Positions 41,546-53,527 of a DNA stretch of 64,000 bases are shown piece by piece. Both the position numbers and the translations under genes were made by a program. The DNA lies in NCBI GenBank assembly GCA_900708905.1, contig CAADRB010000018.1:2128321-2192320 (forward strand), read 5' to 3'. This DNA is from Hymenolepis diminuta (lineage: Eukaryota > Platyhelminthes > Cestoda > Cyclophyllidea > Hymenolepididae). The notes below the pieces were generated by a model. The model saw nothing but the letters and a program-made list of their open reading frames with translations. It did not search any database and had not been told where the DNA came from. How positions within the stretch are numbered: the first letter of the stretch is position 1; every line of letters begins with the position of its first letter.

Positions 41546-44500
41546 CTAACTTACGCAGCTATGATAAGCCTGAGAGATTTCTATCTCATCAAGGGCATCT
41601 AGTAAGTGTTGTGGCAGAATGGGAAGTGTTGACTGAGTATTCCCACGACAACCATTTCGGTCAGAAAGTGGTGGAGCTGATGAATCAATAAAATTGTTAC
41701 ATTGAAAGCAAACGTAATTTTTATCTTCGCTTAAAGCTCCCGAGATTCGAGTCTTGAGACGCTCACGGTAAGTTTCATAGCAATCGACGTGCACTCCGTG
41801 CCCACACCTAAAAGAAAAATTACTTTTCAATATTAGGAGAATGAATTATTCTCAAAATACTCAGCGGGCAACCTACCACATCAGCACTATTTCCGAAGAA
41901 GAGGGGTTCCGTTCTGCAATGGTAGTAAAGCCACCAGTATGCAGACTACAAGTAACCGTCGAGCGCATACGCCTGTATCTTAGAGCGAAACTGAGTCCAC
42001 AGAGGGCACAGCTGTAACGTCGCATCCCAATACCTCGTTTCAATACGGAGACAAGAACTTGTTCACTAGAGTTTATGTCACTAATCATGAGTTGATGACA
42101 GTCTTGCATTAAGTTCACTTCCTTATGCCACACACCCACCAACTGGAGTAGAAATTTATTTGTCTCAGAGCCGAAGTTAGATACCGATTTTTCAGAAAGC
42201 TGAAATGATAAAATGGATTATTTACTAACAAGAATTCAGTAGCGTGTATTTTTACAAAACGAACCTGTAGAACACGGTTAATTAGAGCTGGTGTGGGAAC
42301 GTAGGGATTGGCAGATTCCAGGAGCTTATGAAATAGGTCATTTAAACATAGTGTTAGCTGTTCTGATAGGCTCTTATTTCTCAATACCGACAACGTGTCG
42401 ATTATAAGGAACCATGGTGGCTATAAGAGAAAGAAAGACGTGTAATTTGCCATCTGACACTATTACCTAAAAATAATTCTATATCAACACACCGCATTTT
42501 CAGAAGATCGCTTGCTAATACATTGACGAGCTGCAAAATCGAACCATGTTTTTGCTCTGAACATGAGTTCTTCCAGAACTGTTAGGTATTTCGCTGAGGA
42601 ATCTCCAGTATCTTCAACTAGATACTTCCAGTGTTCAAGAAGGTCCTTGAAAGATTAGAAACAAAAACGTGAGTATGAGAACAACAAATAGATAAGGGAA
42701 TACATATCAAACAAACCCTTTTTAAAAGTTCCGTTGCTTTTCCCCAATCTCCGATCTTCTCGTAAATGCAAGCGAGTTCTTGTGGATAAGATTCCTCATC
42801 CAAGAGCTGCAAAATCACAGGATTTATTTAGTGGAACAAGCAGACATAAGATATTTCTCTAATAAAGTTATTTCAAACACACCTCAAGTAGAATGGCTGC
42901 TCGGTATTCACTATTCACTCGAAGGAAATCGCATAGAGAATGGTGATTTTGCTGAATGCGTGTATCTTCATCATTGGTGGATGCAAGTAAGAGACGAAAG
43001 TAGAGTTCAGCAACTAGAGGATCGGATTTTGAAAGGAGTTCATCGAGGAGTAGACGGAGATTAGTGTCACCACCTACACTGGCTACTGCATGTTCCCGTT
43101 CTGCCTCTGGCATTTTGGAATGCCTGAAACAGTAGGCAATGTTAATCGAAGAAGTTTTTTCATCCTTTAAATTATGAGCTCAAAAGGATGATGAATTTTT
43201 GCCTCTTATTTCATACCCTAGAATTCAGAACTTTACATTTAGGGATTTGACCTCAAGCCGTTTGACAAGTAGAATAAATTGAGAAGTTACCAATGCAATA
43301 TCTCTTCTAATAGCCAAGATAATCCAGTCGATACTTAGTTGCTTTTAACATAGCAGAGCACACTATAACTAACTAGCATCGAATATTGGGATCAATCAAA
43401 GTCCAAAACCATAAAACTATGCCATATATAAAAAGCTTTAGGAAATCGAAGTAATTTCCTCCTCTTCATATGTGTCAAAGTAGACTTCATACATCGGAGG
43501 TGATCGGGCTTTATTCACGGTACGCAACCGTACATTTCGAACCGAGAACAGATCCAACGGAGATCCATCTGGTCACATTTGACCTCCCTCCACATGAGAA
43601 TCCCGAAACTACGGAGACTCACCTCAATCATTAGCCCCACCGTTACTCAGGACGCTTCAAAAGACCTCGAAAAAGACACAAGGCGAATCCAACGATCAAA
43701 TATATGGGTAAACAAATTTTACCAGGTGTTGGATAAAAATGAACAACTTTTATCAAAGGAAACTCAGTCTAAAAGTTTATTTTTACTTATTCAAAAATGC
43801 GCATATTTGTTAAAATGTACTAAATTACAGGAGCGTTGATTTGCATAATTATAGAGTAAAGCCTGTTGTTAAGATAAATACGTACTGTTATTGAATTCTG
43901 GCTTTTGTGGCTATTTGGGAGGATAATGAGGTTATAACAATAACATTTTACAAAACATGACTAGGATCTTAAAATGAATACGTACGAATATGCTCTATTT
44001 TAGAGACCTCATTTCTAAACGTTCAGATTACCATTACTGACTTTAAGACTGAGAGTACATGAAATTGCTACTTCATATACACTGGTAGTCCAGTTCACAT
44101 CTCAAAAGTCNNNNNNNNNNNNNNNNNNNNNNNNNNNNNNNNNNNNNNNNNNNNNNNNNNNNNNNNNNNNNNNNNNNNNNNNNNNNNNNNNNNNNNNNNN
44201 NNNNNNNNNNNNNNNNNNNNNNNNNNNNNNNNNNNNNNNNNNNNNNNNNNNNNNNNNNNNNNNNNNNNNNNNNNNNNNNNNNNNNNNNNNNNNNNNNNNN
44301 NNNNNNNNNNNNNNNNNNNNNNNNNNNNNNNNNNNNNNNNNNNNNNNNNNNNNNNNNNNNNNNNNNNNNNNNNNNNNNNNNNNNNNNNNNNNNNNNNNNN
44401 NNNNNNNNNNNNNNNNNNNNNNNNNNNNNNNNNNNNNNNNNNNNNNNNNNNNNNNNNNNNNNNNNNNNNNNNNNNNNNNNNNNNNNNNNNNNNNNNNNNN

Positions 44501-47500
44501 NNNNNNNNNNNNNNNNNNNNNNNNNNNNNNNNNNNNNNNNNNNNNNNNNNNNNNNNNNNNNNNNNNNNNNNNNNNNNNNNNNNNNNNGCCTCAAAATGCA
44601 AATTGCAGCTGGATGATGTGGACCCTCGGCAGAAAGTGAAGCTTTGTCATCGGCGAACGGTTGACAAGTTAGTGATGAACAAGCTTGCCAATTAAGAAGA
44701 CTATTTTGGATAGGCTCATCACCCATAAAAACGGCGTCTAGAGTGTAAATAATGCGACGCATTGAGGGACCAAGTGATCGAATTAGTAAGAAGAGGCAAC
44801 GCAGAGGATCGCAGCGAGCGTAGACCTAAAACAGCCCAAGACAAATTTAGACGCTGAAACGTTATAAGTATTTTAGTTTAACGGAGGTGAAGCACTGACT
44901 TCAGCACTCTGTAGAAATCTGTTGACTAGCGGACCGCAATTCGAATCAGTTTGTTCAGACGCCAGGCAATTATTGAGGAAAACAAAGATGCGGGAAACGA
45001 GATCTTGTGCTTGAATAAAATTACGTATTGGTCGAGTCGAGGCGACACGATAAAGACTAGTAAGAAGACAGGACAACACAGCGACCATATTACCTTGCCG
45101 AAGGTAAACGTGTTCACAAAAGTCACATCTAAACAGGTAGGAAAAAACACATGCGTATTGCTTAAATCTAATGAGGAGAAATTCGGAAGTCAGCTCAACA
45201 CTTACAGGGAAATGCTCTCAGCTACTTTCAGTAATTCTGAGGAGGCTTCTAATTTTTGGGCTTTTAGAAGCCGGTAAAGAACATCTGAGAGCTCCAACCA
45301 TGGAAGATTAGTCTCTGTGAAAATTTCAAAGCGCTGGGCGATGAACTGAAGCGCCTGAAAAAAGAGAAGAGACGGTTAAAATCAAACGTCACTCAACAGA
45401 ACTGCGGTTTTTTACCGTACAGAGATAATCTTTTGTGATTGGAAGGCTATTTCCGCATTTTCTGGTTGTAGGATCTGTTCACCGATGAAACACAAAAGAC
45501 GTATTACATCACTGCTTTCAATTGGGAACATGTTCTGACCCGGTTCATCCAGAGCACAGGCGAGCAGAGTAGTTATGAGCCTTTGACGGCGTTGACAACT
45601 AAAAAATATAGACAAAGTTTGAATCCAGACAGATAAATCCGGAATCAAGATTTTTAATGAATCAAACCCTGGATCGGTTGGTGAGGGCTGTTTGGTGGCA
45701 AAGAATTGACTTTCTCGGAGAACTAGTGTAAGCATATTTAGGAGATCTGCAGTACCACCGAAATGCAAGAGTACACGTAAACGTGGTGCTGTACATGTGG
45801 TTATAGTAGGAGACTGAGAAAGGATTGACTTTTCGTGACGATTAGGAGAGGTGATTTGTGAGGAGAGAAGGAGATTGAAAACCTGTTTACAAACAACCAA
45901 AATAGGACCTCGTAAAATGAAAATAAAAAAACATGCACAAATATCTGAACAACACTCACTTTGTTAGGCACATGGGGGTAGAAAGAGGAATCGAGCGGAA
46001 TGTTAAATATTTCTTCGCCGGCGAAAGAAGATCGCAGAAATAGCAAGATGGCATTCACGGCTTCGGTTGTGTTCAGATTATCCAAAGAGTCGGTTGAAGA
46101 AGCTAAGGAAGAAGCATTTCCGCATGAACAATCACCAAAAGCGACAATTTATACCTCAAAAGAATTGGAGGAAAAACTTTGAAGTGTAAAGTTGCTAATT
46201 ACTGCTTCATAGGCGCAACGACCAAAACAAGAACTTCAGGTGCCCGAGGCGGGAATGATAATAACATCAAATATCCAAATGCCGTCCACAATTTTGATAT
46301 TCATTTTAAGAATTGGTTTTAGAAGACTGCAAATAATAACTCTACATATATTCTTCCAACCTGAACGGTGAAGATGTGAAAAATTCGTACTCAAATAGAT
46401 TAAATCTCTATACCATTTCCCCAAACTATATCCTTATACCTACGTATCTGCGTGTCAAAGTAGTATAATGGATATATTATTACTTACAGTTGGAATGCAC
46501 CGATGTAGACGGAATGGTACAGACAGAATTTTTTCTTTCAACAGGAGAGTAAACCCTTTTAATAAGGAGATCTGTAAGCCATCGGAATGCGGCTTCGTGG
46601 TCCTTCAGCACAAAGGCATAGATATAGATGAAGCCTTGATAAAGTCCATAGGACATACAGAATTTGAGGACCTGCAAACACCAAATGACAGAAGTTATAC
46701 TACTGAAATAAGTAAATTAGAGATACTTTCAACAAAAAGGTAACTTCAGCTTGCCTTATCAATATCTAGACTAAGAGGAGAGAGTCGAAATAGACATGAC
46801 TCAGCCAACGGTGGACCATTTTCCACTCTATGGGTAGACGACTTTCGCAAGGCAGACATGCTCAAAGAAGTTGTACTTGAACTCTTATCTGTGAATGGAG
46901 AGGAACCCTTAACATAGATTGACGCCGGCAGATCAATAGTGGGACCAAGAACACACCATGTAAGCATGTCCTTAGCAACATCAGGAGTGAGAAAGCGGAG
47001 ACAACAATCATTGATATCCGTGGGGTTAGTTGATGTGTAGATAGGTGGTAGAATGAGAAGTCGTTGACACATAGAACGGAGTAGAAGAGGATAGGACAAC
47101 GGATCTTGTCGGTAAACTGGAATTATTGATGACTGAAGAAAGTCCCTATAGACAGAGTACGGAAGAGCCAAATCAGTTGAGATAATGATTATTTAAAAAA
47201 GTGTAACTATGCAAAGAATAGCATAATACTCTTAACACCACCAAGAATAAGTGACAGCACTGGTTAGATTCTACTTTATTCTGAGAGAAAAGATATCTAT
47301 AGCCATTTAAAAATAATCTGTTAATAGACTTAAAACTTACATGAAAACTCATGATATATGAAGTTAGAAGAAAACATAATTTTGGCAGATTACATCTTAA
47401 CAGAGTACACTGTTTTTGAGGGCTGAGAATAAAACACATATAGAATAATGGCTGAGACAATCCAAGCGAAAAAAATGGGAATAACTAATATTGACTGAAA

Positions 47501-50500
47501 AACCACACAAAATCTATTCAGATTTTTGTCAAGTTTTTAGAGATTCCTGAAAGAAAAATTTTAAAAGAAGACGAATATTGGGTTAAAAAGCAAAGGAAAA
47601 TTACTGCACTGTAAGTGACAATTTCTAACCATTATATATGCTACATTTATGGATAATTCATGCTAAGAAAAAAGAGATAATACTATTCTAAATAACCAAC
47701 TACAGAGAATTTGATGGTTGATCAAAACTAAAAGGAAACAGAATGGAATATTTCCAAGCAACTTAATAAAATTCACCAAAATTTTGCAAACATATTTCGT
47801 CTCGCGAGGATGAGTTTCTTTACTACTGCTTCTTCCAAGATCATGTTAGGGTATGTAAACTGATAGGATCCAAAGAGTTGTATTGTCTTATTAAAAGACC
47901 TACTGTCTTTGGGTTTACAAGACATATTTTATTTCTGCTTAGCCTAATAAAGCCATGGTTTTTCCTGATTGAGAGTCTAGAGATAAATAAAATTACAACA
48001 CCGGTTCCTTAACTTCACATCCACATAAGATAAGAAGATCATAAAATAATGCCAAAAAAATGTTCAAAATTGACCTGAGTACTAGAAAACAGTTAGAAAA
48101 TAAGACTTATGTTCATACTTCCCAAAAATATTTCTGTCTTAGGATCTACATATTACTTAGTCCAACTAGTACATTATATTTTAAATGATAAAAATTGTAT
48201 TAATAATTTCATAATACAGAAATAAATAATATATGAAAACGTGACTCACTGTAAATCTGCCGTCACGCAAATTTCGACAAGCATAGATACAGTAAGAGGT
48301 GCAGGTCGTCTTTTTGCTTGAGCCAGAGGCATGTGGGTCAAAACTTGAAGAAGAGATTCCTTCACATCTGCCGGTGATTGTTCCTTCAGAACTTGGCAGC
48401 AACTGTCCAAGGCCTCTTCCACTCGGCCAGCCTCAAAAAGACCAATTACACGCTGGAGAACATGGAAATGGGACAGAATAGTAGATGTGGTAATCGGTGT
48501 TACAAAAAGTAAGAAAGAAAGAGGATTATCACCTCTGTCCATGGCTTAAGAGAAACCAAAGTGATCGCATTTTTCCCGAGAACGAGCAGTTTTCCACCAG
48601 AAGGTGCAAGTGAATTCGCACAAGCCCGTTCACTGGCACAAACCTAAGATAAATGGAAAGCAATCAGGAACAATCTTTAAAAAATCAAATGAATTACTTT
48701 ATCTGAAATGGGATAACTCACAAGGGCCTCACTGACTTTACCACCAATTACAAGAGCTTTAAAGGCACTCGAATTGTAGCAAATTTGAGTGGTAGAGAGA
48801 TTTAAAGACTCAACCTCCTGTTCAACCGAAACGTGGTAAACTCGAAGAATCTCCTCCGAGTCAAGGAAGGCAAGGTGTTCCAAGGTGAAGAACTTAAGGA
48901 TAGCAAGGTAAAAATCAGGGAAATGTTTTAACAAATAAGAGATAACAAAAATTCAAGCGCTGCGCGTTTAGCGAATAGAAAATTAGTCCTTTTACTGATT
49001 TACGGTAGTTTAAGATTTATTTAGATACCTATTATCACACAATGACATATTGGTTTACCGATAGGCTGTCCACCGCACCCTTGTGTTCTCCACTTTTTGT
49101 GTCCTCATATGTACTCCCCTTTAAATCCTTCCTATTTGTGCCACGTGCTCATTTCCCCCATTCCGAAAGACATGACTCAGGCTATTTGTGTGATCATCGT
49201 TTGAATGATTTCAAACAACTCCAGCTCAGACGTTCCTTGGTTAGTCCCCCAATATTAAGGCGCTCTAAGGCATAACACACAGCCATTATTTGCAATTACA
49301 ATTTAAACAAACATCTAAAGTAGAGGGAGTGCATCTAGAACTCTATAGTAGACTTCAGCTGAAATTGACATCAATTTATTCGCGTATTAGCTAGAAGATA
49401 AAGAAAGAAAAGAGTATACGATACCAAATATAAATGCAAATAAATGAAGGAATTCAATGAACGAATAAGAAGAAGACACCTTACTCACAGTGGGCATTAC
49501 TACACATCCATTTTAAATTAATAGTAATATGTGATAACTGGAAATTTACTCAAATACAAACCATGATAAAAAGGACTTTTAATGGTGATACAGTCGAAGT
49601 ATACTTGCAACGGCATGTATTAAATTGTCACAATAGTATAAAACTGTACTTATTGGCTTATACAAGCTAAGCACTCTACTGAAATGAAGATGAGAATGGT
49701 GTAACCATTCGTTCTTTAAACTCATAATTTCAGATATTTGCTTTCTCCTACCATTAAACAACTTAGAGAAGGATCGTGAAACCATAAGAGAAATCAAATC
49801 TCCGCTCATGAAGATCAGTATAATTGTTCCTTGAAAGCTATACCCAAACAGCAATGAACTCGAACCCCAGAGATATCCTTGCTTTTCAAGAACTGCATTT
49901 TCACATTTTACCTTCCTCCCTATGTGGTAACTGCGACACTTAAAGCTATATAACTTTTTGTCCAAATTTGTAATGCGAACATCAACAGACCATTAATTAA
50001 ACAAACGGACGTATTAAACAATAACAATATCACTTACTGACCAATTACCTTACCTTCGGTGTTTGATTTGAAATTAACATAACCCAACTATGGATTCGCT
50101 TGTCCTGATATAATTTTTACCAAGGTTATAACCTCGGACAGTGTAATCCACAAAAATAGTTTCACAATCAATCTACCATAGCAATAGCGTAAGATTAACG
50201 AGACTCACATGCATTGATACAATTTTCTGTTCAACAGAGATGCTCCGAATAAGCTGAATTCTATGCATGAAACGATGTCCTCCAATACTAAATACACAAG
50301 CATCTGGAGGAACCTCATCAGAGCTGGTCAGAGAACGAGTAGTTATCCGAGATATGTAAAGGGTGAATGTGCGAGCAAATGCCAAATAAGCACTGCTTTC
50401 TCCTGAATTTTGGGACTCCGAGAAACACCAAGACCAGGCCAATTGAGGAAGACAGGATGGCGAACCCTTAAACATAGGTACATCTATTATTGAATTGATT

Positions 50501-52731
50501 CATTTAAGAAAGAGTAGTGACAGGGGGAAACATACCTTAAGATGTTGCCAAAAGACAACCCGGAATTTTGGCTTCAGGACCACAACAATGACCTTGGTAA
50601 ATGACGTCATAGCAACAACTGCGGAGCCAAGAAGCGCACGAAATGCAGGATGACGCTGATAGTTTTGCAAGAGCCCAGAAGTATGAGTTGGTCGTAAGGG
50701 TGCAATCGCGCAAATTTCTCCATGACTAAAAGACACCCAGATATTACTTTAAAAGCTTACGTTGGTACATATGAGGGGGAGGAAAGAACGTATAACTTGC
50801 CTGCCCGAGAAAAAGCACGAAGAAAGAGTGCTGCGACCGAGAATTCCTCTTCTACATGGCAGAGAAAAACAGGAGAATAAGTACATAATGTGACAAGAAT
50901 TTTATGATACGTATATCATCAGGACTCACCTAAAGTCCATTTCATAAGCTGATCCACTGCTATCAACAGACACAGCAACAGTTGGCAAGGACGCAAAGGC
51001 ACAAACAATGATAGATTGGCCTTGCTGATGAGCGTCATCAATAATTCGTAGTAATGTGAATGAAGACGACTTCACTTTTTTGGATTTGAGGTCGTTCTTA
51101 GATCCTGCTAGAGTGGCTTCTTCGTCAAAATCTCCCTCATCATCACCATTGACAGCGCCACCAGATGATTTTGGCAACTGCCACATTGCAATACGACCGC
51201 TAACAAAGCCAGTGAGAAGACGGGTGCCTAATAGATTTTGACTAAGTGACGTGATTGCACCTTGACCAGAACTAACATCCGTGGTACTTGTGTCAACGGA
51301 ACAGACCAGTTTTTGGCGGCGATCTAGAGGGTAGTCGCAGTAAGCAAGCGACATTACTTATTTCAATATCAAAATTAATGTTTCATCAAAAATACGCGTT
51401 AATTGATGCACTACTGAAAATTTAACATATTTTAAAAGGAAAAAATTTAAAATATGAAAGATATAGGTCTCCTAGAAGATCAAAAAATATTTTTTCAATT
51501 AGTGCCCTGAAATCCATGAAGATTTACGATATTTGGGACAGTCAATAACGGTTGCTTAAATGACATATATGTCGAGTGCAATATTTCACAAATTAAGTTT
51601 GCACAATTTCACAAGTATAAGGTACTATAATTAAATTGGTTGGAATATCGATAGTACGATAAACAGTATTCCAATTGAGCAAATTTGCAAATGTACCAAT
51701 TCCTGATAAAAAGATTGAATAATAATCTTGAAAAAGAAAAGCATATTCGAATAAATAATACCAATAATATGCTCTTCCTTATATAAAAGGCACCAATTCT
51801 ATGAAAATTATAAGAAAATTAGATAAAACGAAAGACTGATTTATAAATTAACGCAACAGGAAAAACAAATTTAGTAGACAATCAAGATCTAAGTAACTTC
51901 ATTTTTAGAGAAACTTCATTTCGATTTAATGCGACAAAAACCCAATTCATACCTAATTTCTACGTAGCTAACAGAGATAGATCGTGCATCATTTTATTAT
52001 GGTTTGCCAAGAGACATTACGCTTTCTATGAAGGGTTTAGCATTTAGTATTCAGTAAGTCTCTGAAAAGTGCTAATCACACTCCATATGTACCTAGAACT
52101 AAAAGATATCATAGGAAGAAACAGTCACATCAAGTAAAACGAACATTAAGAAGCAAAATAAATGAAATTTTACAAATTTAGTTTTATCTAAATTATATTT
52201 TGACAAGGGTCAATAAAAAACATGAAGAAGATTGAACAGACTTACCGAACACGAACAAAAATCCGTTATTAGTTCCTACCACAATGAAAGACTGTAAAGA
52301 CTAAAGGGCAGATAAGACGAATTAATACAACACGTAAAAAACATCTAACTTTAAGTTTGCAATGAAACGAGATTTACAATGCAACTGGGCGACCCGCAAA
52401 TTCCTTTTAAACTTGCATTCAACAATTGCGTATGAACCGATTTGAGCGAAACCGAACGAAGATAATTTTGACAGCTTTGCTGCTGTTGAAAAGAGGATTT
52501 CGGGGTGGATGAGTGACTGAAAGATGAGTCATCAGAAATATCAGATGAGAGAAGAGACGTGAAGCTTTCAGTAAACAAAGATGCAGAGCGAAGACCAAAA
52601 TCTGTGCTTTCAAAATCTTCTCCTTCAATGGGTAGCTCCTGTAAATCGGCTTCAATATCCGAAGCGAGATCATCATCAGAAAGGACACTGGAACCACCTG
52701 CGTAGTTGATACCGGGCATGTGATCATTCAT
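41546..52731 (-). CDS. VPS8: VPS8, CORVET endosomal tethering subunit (interrupted by assembly gap)
   Basis: Exons in coding order, high to low coordinates: 52731-52378, 52291-52246, 51323-50930, 50851-50801, 50725-50536, 50466-50209, 48892-48722, 48643-48533, 48452-48250, 47145-46755, 46671-46488, 46102-45960, 45882-45421, 45354-45206, 45128-44900, 44825-44588 (runs into N bases), then 43123-42883, 42806-42717, 42645-42493, 42420-42265, 42199-41877 and 41807-41546 (TAG). About 1190 residues lie before the gap and 408 after. VPS8 with VPS3 forms the Rab5-binding end of CORVET, which tethers early endosomes. Matches along the animal VPS8 order include FIVVGTNNGFLFVF, GAITSLSQNLLGTRLLTGF, GEICAIAPL, CYNSSAFKALVIGG, YIYAFVLKDHEAAFRWL and CDFCEHVYLRQGN. 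The C-terminal RING-like finger has CALC, CGHGVH, VDC and CFQC. The N-terminal 80 residues are acidic. Two introns use GC donors. The true start may lie in an upstream microexon; intron phases near exon 7 are less certain. Confidence 0.9.
43124..44110. other. Gap-adjacent stretch within VPS8, with two opposed coding-like frames
   Basis: No VPS8 exon could be placed between exon 43123-42883 and the N run, although animal VPS8 has sequence for this interval, so those exons probably sit in the gap. On the minus strand a frame of about 43 codons ends at TAA 43438-43440 and contains NKARSPPMYEVYFDTYEEEE. On the plus strand a frame at 43579-43839 contains QDASKDLEKDTRRIQRS. Either might be part of a nested gene, an inserted repeat or chance. 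This stretch could also be misassembled sequence bordering the gap. Confidence 0.4.
44111..44587. other. Assembly gap (477 N)
   Basis: A run of unknown bases inside VPS8. It cuts off the 3' end of the exon beginning at 44825 and must hide at least one further VPS8 exon, because residues expected between the segments encoded on either side are absent from the readable sequence. Long apparent frames across it are artefacts of N translation. Confidence 0.98.
45599..45667 (-). other. Ambiguous 69-bp in-frame intron or coding insert in VPS8
   Basis: Within the 462-bp exon 45882-45421 the minus strand shows GTTTGA at 45667 and TATATTTTTTAG ending at 45599. The span is 69 bp, a multiple of three, with no stop, so it can be read as 23 extra codons or as a short intron of the usual size for this gene. 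Animal VPS8 has no obvious counterpart of the 23 residues. Confidence 0.45.
47146..48249 (-). other. VPS8 intron between exons 9 and 10
   Basis: A 1.1-kb AT-rich intron with donor GTGAGT at 48249 and acceptor TGTCTATAG. Apart from short chance frames nothing is seen in it. Confidence 0.65.
48893..50208 (-). other. VPS8 intron between exons 6 and 7
   Basis: A 1.3-kb intron. The donor GTGAGT at 50208 is clear; the acceptor is placed at CTATCCTTAG/AAG just above 48892 because the phase fits, but an upstream acceptor adding a few residues is possible. A 128-codon minus frame at 49579-49965 has no recognisable content. Confidence 0.55.
51324..52245 (-). other. VPS8 intron between exons 2 and 3
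   Basis: A 0.9-kb AT-rich intron; donor GTAAGT at 52245, acceptor CCCTCTAG at 51324. The acceptor was chosen because it splices FVF directly to DRRQKL, matching the order in animal VPS8, although an open frame continues upstream to an ATG at 51354. Confidence 0.7.
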
Positions 52732-53527
52732 AATTCTGAAAGAAAAGGAAGACTTAAAATGGACTGCGATGCATATGTAAAATAAAAATTTTAATTATTA
52801 AAAACTTACCTGGAGAATAGAAATCTTCGTAAGTGATCCTATTGCAGAAAACGGGTAGTATAAAAACCAATAAAATGACAAAAGGATAGATAAACCAATT
52901 AAAAGTCAACATGCTCGATAAACAAAGAGTACTACACTATTCAGTAATCTAGTGGAAGAACACTGATAATATATATAATTAAGTGAAAATCCAAGCACAC
53001 ACAATCATTCGGCATAGTTTTAAGCATAAAAATGACTAATTTAACATTGAAATATAAAATGAAATATGAAATTGCTAATTGGAAATAGACGTGGCCATAC
53101 GCTTTAAAAAATTTAATAACGCCAAAAAACCCACACTCGAAATGACAATCGATACCTTTAATTCCGCAGAACTACGACTAGTCTATATAAACTAACATTG
53201 ATTATTTCTTTAACTCATTAAGTAATTCTTTATTAAAATTGCGTCCAACTGCCTTTGACTTTAATTTTTATAAATATACTATACAAATATCGTTATTTTT
53301 TTATCCAAATGTTATTCCATAAAACTTAAATCAAATATCTGCATATTTGATTTTTTGGAGTGAAATAATAAAAAAATTAATAAGTATATTATTAATGCTA
53401 TTTTATATCGTTTGGAGTTATAACCTAGATAAATGTCCTTCAACCAATTATCTGGCTGAATAGCTAGCTGTAATATGCCCATTGGCGGGATAATCCCCTA
53501 AGGTTATTACTTACGAGGTTGGGGCAG
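52732..53527. promoter_or_regulatory. Divergent intergenic region between VPS8 and TXNDC11-like gene
   Basis: About 0.8 kb separates the two start codons, which point away from each other, so it probably contains both promoters. On the minus strand TTTCTTTCAG sits four bases before the VPS8 ATG. A possible 29-bp microexon, 52838-52810, is flanked by TGCAATAG and GTAAGT and joins in phase to give RIM before the annotated methionine. No TATA box or CpG island is convincing. Confidence 0.5.

Noticed and set aside
44073..44762. Minus-strand open frames of 168-229 codons
   Set aside because: They are mostly translated N bases; only the part from 44588 upward is real VPS8 exon.
49579..49965. 128-codon minus-strand frame
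   Set aside because: Lies inside a VPS8 intron, is not needed for splice phase, and matches no part of VPS8.
51324..51354. ATG at 51354 as a VPS8 start or exon beginning
   Set aside because: The acceptor at 51324 joins exon 2 in phase and matches the family sequence across the junction, so the upstream in-frame codons are intronic.
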